64,000 bases of DNA from Sphaerochaeta associata (GTDB lineage Bacteria; Spirochaetota; Spirochaetia; Sphaerochaetales; Sphaerochaetaceae). Each line of letters starts with the position of its first letter. Position 1 is the stretch's first letter. The notes under the pieces were generated by a model that made no database searches, had not been told where the DNA came from, and worked only from the letters and a program-made list of their open reading frames with translations. A program made the translations under genes and the position numbers. Below are positions 26,482-35,286 of the stretch, in pieces. The stretch is from assembly GCF_022869165.1 (NCBI RefSeq), contig NZ_CP094929.1:2108001-2172000 (forward strand), given 5' to 3'.

Positions 26482-27926
26482 GAAAGACTCCTTCTCTGAC
26501 GGGCGATACGCTCGCACAGGCTGCGGTTATTGCCCGCACCCATCGTAATACACAACCACCGCTCTTGCAACCAGAGGGAGGCTAGGCTCATGGCTGTATA
26601 GTCGTCTTTTGCGTAGGAACTTATACAGGACGCCTGGCAGGCGAGAACCTCGGCGGGGTCCATGCCCGATGGACCATCACCTCGAGCCGAGGCATACGTA
26701 GCCTGCACAATGAGGGCATCGCACCGAGACAACGCCCGTGCAAACTCATGTGAAAAAGCAAGCGTCCGGCTTGCGGTATGAGGGCAGAAGATCACCAGGA
26801 CCTTATGGTCGGGATAGCGTTGGTGAAGCTCATCCAAGGAGGTTCGGATTTCCGTAGGGTGATGGGCGTAATCGTCGATGTAGACCACCCCATCCTGCTG
26901 CAATAGCACTTCGGTTCTGCCGGTGCAGGCGGTGTAGGAGCTCAGATGGCGTGAAAGGCTTGCCGCCAAGGTCGGCAGTATCTCATCGGTGATAAGGCTC
27001 TGGTCCTGCATGTAGAGCCTGGGCTTAGGACGGTCGAGCAGCATGGCAAGAGAAAGGACCAGAGCCCCGATATGATCGCATACCAGCGCTTTTGCCTTGG
27101 CCCTGACAACAAAGGGACGGTCCTGTAGGAGAGCAAGCGTATACAGGTCCGGCCCGTTTTGCATGATCCGAAATGGAGGAGGGGCTGAAAAACCATAGGC
27201 AAGAACGGTCAGGTCCCTTCGATGGGTTGCGACATACTCTGACAGGCCGCAAGCTCCCTCATCATCTGCACAGTAGATGAAAATTCCCCCTCCTTTGAGC
27301 CTATCGATCAGAGCCTCGAAACTACGCTTGACGTCCTCCAACGAACGGAAGTAGTCAGGATGGTCAAATTCAATGGATGTCACCAAAACCGCCCTCAGAT
27401 CATAACCAAGGAAGTGGTCTTGATACTCGCAAGCCTCAAAAAGCGCGCATTCGCTGCCGTAATAAGGAAAGTACTGCCCGCCGGTTTGTGATGAACCGTA
27501 GACTGCATAGAAAGGAAAATCAGAATCCGAGGCCTCCCTCAATAGATGGGACGCAACCGAACATGTGGTGGTTTTCCCATGGGTGCCCGCAACAGCATAA
27601 CTGTCTTGAAGGCTGGTGAGTTCCGCTATGAAAGCCGGATACGAATACAGAGGAAGGTTTCTTTTCTTTGCGGCTTGGAGAACGGGGGTGTCAAGCGGAT
27701 AGGCACTGCTGTAAATAACCAGGGAGGTGTCGCTTTCCAACAGATTCTCAGAGAATCCGATGTCACATATCAGGCGCTCCTGGTCCAGTATGGCATCGGT
27801 GAAAAATACTTCATCGCGGTCGCAACCTCGTACACGGCAACCCATGCGGGCGAGCAGGACTGCAAGACTGGCCATACCTGTGCCCTTCATTCCTACCAGA
27901 TAACAATGCTGTGCATGCAAGTCCAT
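26478..27926 (-). CDS. murC: UDP-N-acetylmuramate-L-alanine ligase
   Basis: This 482-aa cytoplasmic Mur ligase adds L-Ala to UDP-MurNAc in peptidoglycan precursor synthesis. HCYLVGMKGTGMASLAVLL is the N-terminal UDP-binding motif and VAGTHGKTTTCSVASHLL the ATP loop. FEACEYQDHFL and the C-terminal DDYAHHPTEIRTSL are both MurC signatures. ATG 27926 follows GGGAG. An upstream in-frame ATG at 28040 lies across a terminator and is rejected. The related murE, ddl and uppP genes lie within 10 kb. Confidence 0.92.
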   Translation of the reverse strand: MDLHAQHCYLVGMKGTGMASLAVLLARMGCRVRGCDRDEVFFTDAILDQERLICDIGFSENLLESDTSLVIYSSAYPLDTPVLQAAKKRNLPLYSYPAFIAELTSLQDSYAVAGTHGKTTTCSVASHLLREASDSDFPFYAVYGSSQTGGQYFPYYGSECALFEACEYQDHFLGYDLRAVLVTSIEFDHPDYFRSLEDVKRSFEALIDRLKGGGIFIYCADDEGACGLSEYVATHRRDLTVLAYGFSAPPPFRIMQNGPDLYTLALLQDRPFVVRAKAKALVCDHIGALVLSLAMLLDRPKPRLYMQDQSLITDEILPTLAASLSRHLSSYTACTGRTEVLLQQDGVVYIDDYAHHPTEIRTSLDELHQRYPDHKVLVIFCPHTASRTLAFSHEFARALSRCDALIVQATYASARGDGPSGMDPAEVLACQASCISSYAKDDYTAMSLASLWLQERWLCITMGAGNNRSLCERIARQRRSLS

Positions 27927-27947
27927 TGCGGCTCCCGGTTCAAAATG

Positions 27948-27976
27948 AAAAAAAAGACTGCCACACAGGACAGTCT
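27948..27976 (-). terminator. Intrinsic terminator between the 58-aa Cys-pair gene and murC
   Basis: On the minus strand AGACTG (27971-27976) pairs with CAGTCT (27955-27960), with CC/GG pairing inside, followed by eight T residues (27948-27955). murC would need read-through or an unseen promoter. Confidence 0.75.
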
Positions 27977-27994
27977 CATTTCCAACAGTTTCCC

Positions 27995-28171
27995 TTATTT
28001 GGATGCAGTTGCCTTGAGGTGTGCATTGCAAGGCTTGCAAATCTTGGTTTTCTGACCGTCAATGGTCACTTCATACATAACCTTGACTTCGGTTCTTTTG
28101 CAAACGGGGCACTGACCACGTCCATGGTTCACTTCGCTCCTGATCCCACTGCCTCTATGTGCTTTGGACAT
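27995..28171 (-). CDS. 58-aa protein with two CxxC motifs (zinc-ribbon-like)
   Basis: The protein is MSKAHRGSGIRSEVNHGRG, then CPVCKRTEVKVMYEV, then an ICKPCNAHLKATASK end. Two CxxC pairs 27 residues apart and a basic N-terminus suggest a small zinc ribbon that binds nucleic acid or the ribosome. It has GGAG 9 bases upstream, a near-consensus promoter (28211-28239) and a strong terminator, so it is probably highly expressed from a monocistronic mRNA. It lies 69 bases before murC. Similar short proteins occur in spirochaetes as far as I recall, without known function. Confidence 0.8.
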   Translation of the reverse strand: MSKAHRGSGIRSEVNHGRGQCPVCKRTEVKVMYEVTIDGQKTKICKPCNAHLKATASK

Positions 28172-28210
28172 ATACTCTACTCCTTACAGGTTCAAACGTT
28201 CTACCGTTTG

Positions 28211-28239
28211 ACTATATAGTGGTCATACGTGTGTGTCAA
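28211..28239 (-). promoter_or_regulatory. Strong promoter for the 58-aa Cys-pair gene
   Basis: On the minus strand perfect TTGACA (28234-28239), 17-base spacer, TATAGT (28211-28216). The leader is about 33 bases and contains GGAG. Confidence 0.75.
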
Positions 28240-28250
28240 GTAGAGTAATT

Positions 28251-29327
28251 CTACAGAATCAAGGTGGCGCCGACGAGCAAAACAGCCTGCTCTGCTGTCG
28301 GAATTTTGGTGTACCACGCAGTGGGCCAGCTGGAGGCAAGCGTGAACTTGAATGTGTCAAGGCGGACATCGAGGGCGATTGTCTGTCTGCCTTGGGCGAA
28401 TGAGAATTTCAGGAGATCCGAAGGAGTCGGCTTAGTCTCACGATATCCCATCTGCAGGCTGACCGACCAGGTGGGCAGCAACTGCAACTTTGCCGAGACG
28501 CCCAGCCTCACCTCTCGATCGATATCGGAACCAAGGTTGACAAAGTCCAACGCTCCCTGGAACTTCAGCAGATGCAGCTGATTGGTTTCATCGTAGGTTG
28601 CCGAACTGAATGAGAACCCCCAATCGAGAGTCTTCAGCAAGGAATCCACACTGACCACCAACGATTGTTCAGCGCTGCCATAAGCCAGCTGATCGCTGAC
28701 CACTCCCATTTTGAACCACTGGTAATCCACCAATATCCCTAAGCCGAAAGTGACGCTGGACACATCGTCCACGGCTTCGTACCGGCCGACGGTGGTCTCG
28801 ACAAAGTAATCCAGCAGAATCCTGTCATCCTTGATGCTGACCAGGCTTCGTTCACTGGAGGCTACGGCGCGCCCTGTCACGCCGAAGGAGAAAATTGAGC
28901 GGGACGTAGCCCAATCGAACTGGAACAGTGTATTTCTTATGCCCGTATATTCAGAAGCATTTGCAAATTGCTGACGATCCTCAAGTGAGTTTCGGTTCTG
29001 GATCGAGAAAGCGAGACTCCCCGAGATAAAGGAAATCGCCCAGTCGGCGACAGGCCTCTCCAACCGCAAAGCGAACGGGGAGAGGGTATAGTTGGAAAAG
29101 TCGAGAGAATCCTGAAAGCGAAGAGATGTCAAAAAAGATGTTTCCTTGTCCTTCTCCAAACCAAGCAAGGCAGGGTTTGCGAGGAAGGAGTCGCTCTCAT
29201 AGTCAAGGGAGAGGCCTGCATCGGCCATACCCCAGGCCGAGCCGGAGGCTAAATCCAAAGGGAGCGAAAACGCTTTTGGTATGCACAGCATCATGAAAAG
29301 CAGCATAAGCAGCACCTTTTTGGACAT
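28251..29327 (-). CDS. Outer-membrane beta-barrel-like protein
   Basis: 358 aa. The signal peptide MSKKVLLMLLFMMLCIPKAFS precedes PLDLASGSAWGMADAGLSLDYESDSFLANPALLGLE. This start (a glycine-rich segment, then 'NPA' near residue 50) resembles the PorV/UPF0164-type barrel family, which often supports secretion or surface assembly. The rest alternates hydrophobic and polar residues as in barrel strands. ATG 29327 follows GAGG by 7 bases; the ATG at 29333 is too close to it. It is divergent from murE and monocistronic, ending 12 bases before the next promoter. Family placement is tentative. Confidence 0.7.
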   Translation of the reverse strand: MSKKVLLMLLFMMLCIPKAFSLPLDLASGSAWGMADAGLSLDYESDSFLANPALLGLEKDKETSFLTSLRFQDSLDFSNYTLSPFALRLERPVADWAISFISGSLAFSIQNRNSLEDRQQFANASEYTGIRNTLFQFDWATSRSIFSFGVTGRAVASSERSLVSIKDDRILLDYFVETTVGRYEAVDDVSSVTFGLGILVDYQWFKMGVVSDQLAYGSAEQSLVVSVDSLLKTLDWGFSFSSATYDETNQLHLLKFQGALDFVNLGSDIDREVRLGVSAKLQLLPTWSVSLQMGYRETKPTPSDLLKFSFAQGRQTIALDVRLDTFKFTLASSWPTAWYTKIPTAEQAVLLVGATLIL

Positions 29328-29385
29328 CGTCATACCTCACTGTTACCAAGCATAGCAAAAAAAGAAACAACAAGCCACCAGTTGT

Positions 29386-29414
29386 TTGCAAAGCTTCTGA
29401 ATGTGAAGTACCAT
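29386..29414 (+). promoter_or_regulatory. Promoter for the murE-ddl-dinB operon
   Basis: TTGCAA (29386-29391), 17-base spacer, TACCAT (29409-29414), then six bases to ATG 29421, so the mRNA would be leaderless. Confidence 0.5.
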
Positions 29415-29420
29415 ACACTC

Positions 29421-30902
29421 ATGAAAACCCTTGCGAGCCTATTGGAAGTCATCGGCATCGAAGACTCGATGCAAAGCGAATCCATACAAATCCAAACCAT
29501 AAGCCAACACTCAAAGCAATGTACTCCGAACTCCGTGTTTTTCGCCTTCAACGGTCTACGCACCGATGGGAATCTTTTTATCCAAGAGGCGATCAATCAA
29601 GGAGCTGTCTGCATCATCAGCGGGCAGGACCTCTCTCGTCTGCCGCTTCCATCCCACATCCTGTGGTACCAAGTCGAGAAACCCCACACGGCATTCGCCC
29701 GGATGTGTTCAGCCCTGTATGACCGGCCGCAGGACAATCTGGGAATCATCGGGGTAAGCGGCACCGACGGCAAGAGCACCACATGCGACTATCTCTACCA
29801 GCTTCTTTGGATGAACGGGGTGAAAGCAGGATTGCTCACCACCGTAAGCATGGACGACGGATCGGGCAAGGTCGACTCTCCTTATCGACAAAGCACTCCC
29901 GAACCCGACCAATTGCATGCCTTCTTGCATCGCTGCGTACAGAACAACGTAAAAAAGGTTGTTTTGGAATGTACCAGCCATGCCTTGAGCAACACATTCG
30001 ACCGGTTGGCGGGCATCGAGTTCGAAGCCGCCATCGTCACCAAGGTAACCAGCGAGCATCTGGAGTTCCACCACAGTCTTGAGGAGTACACCCAGGCGAA
30101 GGTCAATCTGGTTCGATCGCTGAAGGATGGAGGCTTATTTCTCACCAGTACAGACAATGCCAAACTAGAAGCTTTCACCACTGCACTCCGGCCCACCACA
30201 CATGCGCTCATACTGGGCAAGGACATACCCCTTCGCATCGAGTCCTTGGGCTATCAGGGGGTGGTGGTCGATGTATCGGGCCAACGCATACAGACGCCCC
30301 TGTTGCTTCCCAGTCTTGCAACAAACGCCCTTCTGGCTGTCTTTTGTGCAAGTCATCTGACAGGGCTCGAGACCAAGACCCTGCTTCCCCTGATCAAGTC
30401 GCTGAAGCCGGTGAAAGGAAGAATGCATCTCATCGAAAATTCCCTGGGTTTGAGGGTCATCATAGACTTCGCCCATACCGCCGATGCCTACGAAGGAATT
30501 TTCTTTTTTGCCAAACGGACGTGTGAGGGCGGAGACCTTATTGCAGTCTTCGGTTGCGCCGGCGAGAGGGATACCTCCAAGCGCTCGCCGATGGGCAGGA
30601 TTGCAAACAAGTATTGCTCGACCATCATCCTTACCGAGGAGGATCCGCGCAGGGAAGGCAACCAGGCAATCTTCTCCGACTTGCGCTTTCTCATGGACAA
30701 TCCAAGCTGCAGGGTGTGGGAAATTGAGAGCCGGAGGGAAGCGATCCGAAAGGCCGTTTCAATCGCCCAGAGCGGCGACACCCTGCTCTTCTTGGGGAAA
30801 GGTCATGAGAAAACCATCGAGCGAATGGATGAGAAAATCAGCTGGGACGAAGTAGAGGAAGTCAGGGAGGCACTGCGCCTCGCACAGGAGAAGCAACCAT
30901 GA
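29421..30902 (+). CDS. murE: UDP-N-acetylmuramyl-tripeptide synthetase
   Basis: A 493-aa Mur ligase that adds the third residue (a diamino acid) to UDP-MurNAc-L-Ala-D-Glu. IIGVSGTDGKSTTCDYLYQLL is the ATP loop, VLECTSHAL the family motif and DFAHTADAYEGI the C-domain motif. The substrate-selecting loop reads EEDPRREGN, keeping Pro-Arg of the DNPR (meso-DAP) type with Glu-Asp in place of Asp-Asn. The diamino acid (DAP, ornithine or lysine) cannot be settled by eye. Its ATG is preceded by no Shine-Dalgarno, and it ends in an ATGA overlap with ddl. Confidence 0.9.
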   Translation: MKTLASLLEVIGIEDSMQSESIQIQTISQHSKQCTPNSVFFAFNGLRTDGNLFIQEAINQGAVCIISGQDLSRLPLPSHILWYQVEKPHTAFARMCSALYDRPQDNLGIIGVSGTDGKSTTCDYLYQLLWMNGVKAGLLTTVSMDDGSGKVDSPYRQSTPEPDQLHAFLHRCVQNNVKKVVLECTSHALSNTFDRLAGIEFEAAIVTKVTSEHLEFHHSLEEYTQAKVNLVRSLKDGGLFLTSTDNAKLEAFTTALRPTTHALILGKDIPLRIESLGYQGVVVDVSGQRIQTPLLLPSLATNALLAVFCASHLTGLETKTLLPLIKSLKPVKGRMHLIENSLGLRVIIDFAHTADAYEGIFFFAKRTCEGGDLIAVFGCAGERDTSKRSPMGRIANKYCSTIILTEEDPRREGNQAIFSDLRFLMDNPSCRVWEIESRREAIRKAVSIAQSGDTLLFLGKGHEKTIERMDEKISWDEVEEVREALRLAQEKQP

Positions 30903-31981
30903 CCATCGCCCTTGTCTATGGAGGAAGGTCAACCGAACATGAGGTTTCCATCTCCAGCGCCAAAGCGATGCATCAAGCCCTCAAACAGGCAGGCTTCTCG
31001 GTCCTTCTCATCGCAATCACCCTCGAGGGGCGTTGGTATGTGCAGCATGGAGAGGTCAGCAAACACATTTCAACCGACAAGAGCATTCATGCAGTACCCG
31101 GCCTTGGTCTGTTTGTGGATGATGTCAAGCTGCCTATAGACGCGGTATTCGCCACCACCCACGGCTATGGGGGTGAGGACGGCAACCTGCAGGGGCTTTG
31201 CATGCTCTGCAAGCTCCCTCTTTGCGGGTGCGATACCGTCTCCAGCGCATTGGGAATGCATAAGCACCTGGCTTCCAGCCTGTTTGCAAACGAACATATT
31301 CCTACGGTCCCTACCTTGCTTGTGACTAAAGAGGTACTGCAGCAGGGCAGTTTCGACCAGATATATGCACAAGCTCGCAGTTCTTTTGGGTCCGACCTGT
31401 TCGTAAAACCCGAGAACAGCGGATCATCGGTCGGCGTCAGTGCCTTGAAGAACTGTGAAATCGCAGCGTTTGGGCGTGCCGTTGAACTGGCAGGCTGCTA
31501 CAGCGAACGGGTGTTGGTGCAACCACTCATCCATCCCCTGATGGAGGTCGAAACAGCTGTGCTGAGAACACAGGACAACGACTTGCTCGTCGCCGGACCC
31601 GGTTTGGTGGTGGATCCCGGCAAGGAACATGTCGGGTTTCTCAGTTATGAGCATAAATACGGGCAGATCGATACCGCACATTTGAGAATACCCAGCGGCT
31701 TGGATGCAGAAACTGAAGAGACCATCAGAGAGTATGCACGCAAAGCCTTCCTTGCCATAAAGGGCGACGGGTATGCCCGCGTAGATTTCTTTGTGTGCGG
31801 CACCCGGATATACCTCAATGAGATCAACACATCACCGGGCATGACCGAAACAAGCCATTACCCCGCCCTGATGGCCGGTATAGGGTATGACCTTTCGCAG
31901 GTCTGCAGACATTTGGTTGCCGATGCTCTGAAGCGAAGCAAAGAGGAACGGCAACGAATCTACACACCCCCTTCTCCGTAA
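30899..31981 (+). CDS. ddl: D-alanine-D-alanine ligase
   Basis: This 360-aa ATP-grasp enzyme makes the D-Ala-D-Ala cap of the cell-wall stem peptide. Visible motifs are YGGRSTEHEVSISSA (N-domain), THGYGGEDGNLQG, VKPENSGSSVGV (ATP-binding) and YLNEINTSPGMTETSHYPAL (Mg-binding Asn-Glu and the C-terminal catalytic loop). It is coupled to murE by ATGA and followed after 5 bases by dinB. A D-lactate-specific variant cannot be excluded by eye. Confidence 0.93.
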   Translation: MTIALVYGGRSTEHEVSISSAKAMHQALKQAGFSVLLIAITLEGRWYVQHGEVSKHISTDKSIHAVPGLGLFVDDVKLPIDAVFATTHGYGGEDGNLQGLCMLCKLPLCGCDTVSSALGMHKHLASSLFANEHIPTVPTLLVTKEVLQQGSFDQIYAQARSSFGSDLFVKPENSGSSVGVSALKNCEIAAFGRAVELAGCYSERVLVQPLIHPLMEVETAVLRTQDNDLLVAGPGLVVDPGKEHVGFLSYEHKYGQIDTAHLRIPSGLDAETEETIREYARKAFLAIKGDGYARVDFFVCGTRIYLNEINTSPGMTETSHYPALMAGIGYDLSQVCRHLVADALKRSKEERQRIYTPPSP

Positions 31982-31986
31982 CGCCT

Positions 31987-33183
31987 ATGGAAACCGTAAT
32001 TTTTCATGTGGACATGGATGCGTTCTATGCAGCGATTGAAGTATTGGACAACCCATCATACCAAGACAAGTGCCTGCTTATCGGGGGGCTCGGCAAACGG
32101 TCGGTGGTAGCTACGGCCAGCTATGCAGCCCGGGCGTACGGGGTGCACTCGGCGATGCCCATGGTCCAAGCCCTGCGGCTATGCCCTCAGGCCATCGTGG
32201 TGAAACCCCGCATGGAGCGGTACAGCCAGATGAGCAAGCAGGTGATGGAAATCCTGAAATCATTTTCCAGTGATGTCCAGCAGATTTCCATCGATGAGGC
32301 ATTCTTGGATATGAGTGGAACCTTTCGTCTCTTCGGGCTTCCAAGGGAAGCGGGAAAGCTCCTCAAGGAGAAGGTAAAAAGCCAGACGGGCCTGACCATA
32401 TCCGTAGGAATAGGACCAAGCAGATTCATCGCTAAAATGGCCAGTGATTTCAACAAACCCGACGGACTGTGCAGGGTTTCGGTCGGCAAGGAGATAGCAT
32501 TCATCGATGCTGTCGGACTGAAGAAACTGTGGGGTGTGGGCAAGGTAACCCAACAACTTCTGGCAAAGCATCACATTACCACCACACAAGAGCTGAGAAC
32601 CTACAGCGAACAAACCCTGCAGACATTGTTCGGGCGCAGCATGGGACATTTTCTCTACCTTGCCTGTCGCGGCATAGACCCGGGAATTTTCAAGGAGGAG
32701 GCGAAAAGCCACTCCATCTCCACCGAAACAACTTTCATCGAGGATGTCACCACTTCCCAGGTTCTCGAGCAGACGCTCTTGTGGATGAGCCACGAAATCA
32801 TGTTCCGTTCGCTTGAGGAGAAACAGATGGGCCGTACGGTCGGTTTGAAACTGCGGTTTCCCGACTTCACCACATTGACGGTACAGATAACACCGCAATC
32901 GACCATCTACAGCGCCGAGCAGATTTTCCAGTTTGCGAAAATGCTGTTGTTGCAGAAATGGAGTGAAGGCAAGCCGGTGCGCCTCATAGGCCTTGGGCTC
33001 CATCAGCTGTACAGCGGTGATCGTCCGTTGCAGGAAGAGCTTTTCGAGGATCCTTTTGAGAAGAAAAGAAAATTGGAACAAGTGGTATTGAAGCTGCAGA
33101 AAGAGGGGAAACAAGTGATCAAGGCAACCAATCTGGAACGCAGGAACGAGCTGGAAGACAATTCCTCCAGGTCACAAGAGTAA
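31987..33183 (+). CDS. dinB: DNA polymerase IV (Y-family translesion polymerase)
   Basis: 398 aa. The catalytic palm begins FHVDMDAFYAAIE and includes QISIDEAFLDMSG, which together provide the metal-binding Asp and Glu residues. GIGPSRFIAKMASDFNKPDG and the helix-hairpin-helix (GVGKVTQQLL) follow, then the little-finger domain. The final residues are charged, with no clear QLxLF clamp-binding motif. It is the third gene of the murE-ddl run with no Shine-Dalgarno, so translation is probably coupled. No LexA-type box was recognised. Confidence 0.95.
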   Translation: METVIFHVDMDAFYAAIEVLDNPSYQDKCLLIGGLGKRSVVATASYAARAYGVHSAMPMVQALRLCPQAIVVKPRMERYSQMSKQVMEILKSFSSDVQQISIDEAFLDMSGTFRLFGLPREAGKLLKEKVKSQTGLTISVGIGPSRFIAKMASDFNKPDGLCRVSVGKEIAFIDAVGLKKLWGVGKVTQQLLAKHHITTTQELRTYSEQTLQTLFGRSMGHFLYLACRGIDPGIFKEEAKSHSISTETTFIEDVTTSQVLEQTLLWMSHEIMFRSLEEKQMGRTVGLKLRFPDFTTLTVQITPQSTIYSAEQIFQFAKMLLLQKWSEGKPVRLIGLGLHQLYSGDRPLQEELFEDPFEKKRKLEQVVLKLQKEGKQVIKATNLERRNELEDNSSRSQE

Positions 33184-33338
33184 GTCCTGGATTGCCGGCT
33201 GCCTGGCATTCACTCTATCTTGCAAGGAACGTTTGCCATACAGGCACGAATTCTTAATTCTTAGTACTTTACTATTATTAATTATTTCCTATATTATTAG
33301 ATGAAACTATCCTAAACGTCATATTTGGAGTAATTCAC

Positions 33339-33746
33339 TTGGTTAAGAATAAAGCACTACGAATCTTACTTGCTGCACTGGGCCTTCTCTGTGTCGCCCT
33401 TGGATTTCTTGGAATCCTGCTGCCCATCCTGCCCACCACCCCGTTCATTCTGCTTGCGGCCGTTCTCTTCTCGTTCTCCAACCGGGGACTGGGACTCTGG
33501 CTTGAAAAGAACAAGACATTCGGACCATACCTGAAGCATTGGAAAGAGGGAACCGGCATACCCAGGGCTGTGAAAGTAAAAGTGTTATCCATGCTTTGGG
33601 TAAGTTTGACCATCACATTCTTTCTCTTGCAGAAGCCCCTGCTCATCGCCATGCTTGCGGCCATCGGGACGAGCGTGAGCATCTACATCATCAGCATCAA
33701 ACCTAAGACAACAGTAAAACCAAGTACAATTTCTTGCAATCCTTAA
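33339..33746 (+). CDS. DUF454 (YbaN-like) small membrane protein, copy 1
   Basis: 135 aa with about four membrane segments and the family motif GFLGILLPILPTTPFILLAA. A TTG start at 33339 is supported by GGAG 8 bases upstream and by the lack of a suitable ATG. It is followed 33 bases later by a paralogue (copy 2) with the same motif layout. Function of DUF454 proteins is unknown. The 155-base AT-rich gap before it (33184-33338) shows no clear promoter. Confidence 0.8.
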   Translation: MVKNKALRILLAALGLLCVALGFLGILLPILPTTPFILLAAVLFSFSNRGLGLWLEKNKTFGPYLKHWKEGTGIPRAVKVKVLSMLWVSLTITFFLLQKPLLIAMLAAIGTSVSIYIISIKPKTTVKPSTISCNP

Positions 33747-33779
33747 CCTATCATGTTCTACTGGGACAGAGGAGGATGC

Positions 33780-34208
33780 ATGCTGAAACGATGGCTTTTC
33801 ATTATCCTGGGCCTGCTTTCTCTGGCGGTAGGGGGTATCGGGGTGGTAATCCCCATTCTTCCCACCACCCCGTTCGTCCTTCTCTCAGCCCTGCTCTTTT
33901 CAGTTTCAAGTCCCAAGTTGGCCAAAACATTGGAGAACAACCATATGTTCGGTCCCTACATCACCCACTATAGAAACAAGACAGGGGTGCCGATGAGGAC
34001 AAAAAAGGAAGCTTTGATATGGCTGTGGAGCTCGCTCGGCATTTCTGCAATCCTCATGAGAAGGCCTGTTGTTATGCTCATCCTTCTGGTTGTAGGAATC
34101 GGTGTAAGCAGCCACATCCTTCTTTTGAAAACACAATCAGAGGGTATGGACCTTCGTCAGGCGGTCGAGCAGGAGCATGCACAGAAAGAGCAACAGCAGG
34201 ATGCATAA
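33780..34208 (+). CDS. DUF454 (YbaN-like) small membrane protein, copy 2
   Basis: 142 aa, clearly paralogous to copy 1: VIPILPTTPFVLLSALLFSVSS matches LLPILPTTPFILLAAVLFSFSN, and both have FGPY and a W-x-SL helix. ATG 33780 has AGGAGG four bases upstream. The last 72 bases overlap the 3' end of the convergent MFS gene (34137-34208). This C-terminal part (VEQEHAQKEQQQDA) is charged and lies beyond the family core. Confidence 0.8.
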   Translation: MLKRWLFIILGLLSLAVGGIGVVIPILPTTPFVLLSALLFSVSSPKLAKTLENNHMFGPYITHYRNKTGVPMRTKKEALIWLWSSLGISAILMRRPVVMLILLVVGIGVSSHILLLKTQSEGMDLRQAVEQEHAQKEQQQDA

Positions 34209-35285
34209 CTGCATCAGCGGCATCCACTGCAAGCCGATCCCAGATCCCAGCAAACCAAACAGTGGAGGAGTCAGCGTACTTCCTGCATATGCCGAGGCCA
34301 TCTGCAGGCCGATGATGCGTTGACTTGCCTCGATGGAGAATCTTCGGGGTGTCTCGTGTATCATGCTGGGAAAGATCGGAGCGCATCCCAATCCCAGTAC
34401 CAGGAGTGAATACCCTGCAAACGAGAGAGGAGATATACACAGCAGGAACAAAGCGACCAAACACAGCGCCAAACCAATATAGATCAACTTGGTATTGGAA
34501 AGTTGCATCGATACAAACCCGCTGAGAATTCTGCCCCCCGTAATCCCCAGGAAGAAAAACGAGCCGTACAGAGCGGCTTGGGTCGCAGCCAGGCCTTTCA
34601 CCTCTACGAGATAGCTTACCGCCCAAAGGCCGGTGGACACCTCCAAGGCGCAATACAAGAAGAAACCCAACAGGGCAAACGGTAGGGCCTTGTGCTTGAT
34701 GCCTTTTGCCTTGCTGCTCTTGTGTACCGTTTCATCGTGTTGTTTCGGTCGTTCAAACAAGGGAATGGAGGCAAGCAAGGCAAAGACCAACAGCATCTGC
34801 AACGCAGCAAGGGTACGGTACCCCGCCCTATAGCTCAGATTCAGGGAGAGAACCAGAGCCATCACCATAGGCCCTGAAGTTGCACCCAGTCCCCAGAAGG
34901 AGTGCAGCCAATTCATGTGCCGTGCCTCATAGTGCAATGCCACATAGTTGTTCAGCGCCGAGTCAACAGAACCCGCTCCAAGACCTAGCGGAATTGCACA
35001 GAGCATGAGAGCCGGCAGTGTCGAGGAAATCGAATATCCGAACAAAGCCAAGGACGTCATCAATACACTGACAAGAGTTACTTTCGCTGTTCCGAATCTG
35101 TTTATCAGGCGGTAGCTGAGCAGAGCCGATGCAACCGTCCCAATGGAACCGACGGCACCCAGCAAACCCGCACTCGCCAAGGGAAGCCCCAGTTCAAGAC
35201 GCATGACCGGCCAGACACTTCCCAGGACACCGTCTGGAAGGCCGAGACTGATGAACGCAAGGTAGATGAGTATGAGCAGCAGCAT
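34137..35285 (-). CDS. Major facilitator superfamily transporter
   Basis: 382 aa with 12 predicted helices. It resembles the short FucP-like sugar:proton symporter group: GLPDGVLGSVWPVM at the start and GLGAGSVDSALNNYVALHY after helix 4, where a conserved N-Y is typical. FYCALEVSTGLWAVSYLVE opens the second half. The gene follows uppP by one base, suggesting cotranscription. Its 3' end overlaps DUF454 copy 2. Substrate unknown. Confidence 0.85.
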   Translation of the reverse strand: MLLLILIYLAFISLGLPDGVLGSVWPVMRLELGLPLASAGLLGAVGSIGTVASALLSYRLINRFGTAKVTLVSVLMTSLALFGYSISSTLPALMLCAIPLGLGAGSVDSALNNYVALHYEARHMNWLHSFWGLGATSGPMVMALVLSLNLSYRAGYRTLAALQMLLVFALLASIPLFERPKQHDETVHKSSKAKGIKHKALPFALLGFFLYCALEVSTGLWAVSYLVEVKGLAATQAALYGSFFFLGITGGRILSGFVSMQLSNTKLIYIGLALCLVALFLLCISPLSFAGYSLLVLGLGCAPIFPSMIHETPRRFSIEASQRIIGLQMASAYAGSTLTPPLFGLLGSGIGLQWMPLMQLCILLLLFLCMLLLDRLTKVHTL

Positions 35286-35286
35286 A

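Noticed and set aside
27927-28040. Longer MurC from an ATG at 28040
   Set aside because: The extension runs through a T8 terminator hairpin and the end of the 58-aa gene; ATG 27926 has a good ribosome site.
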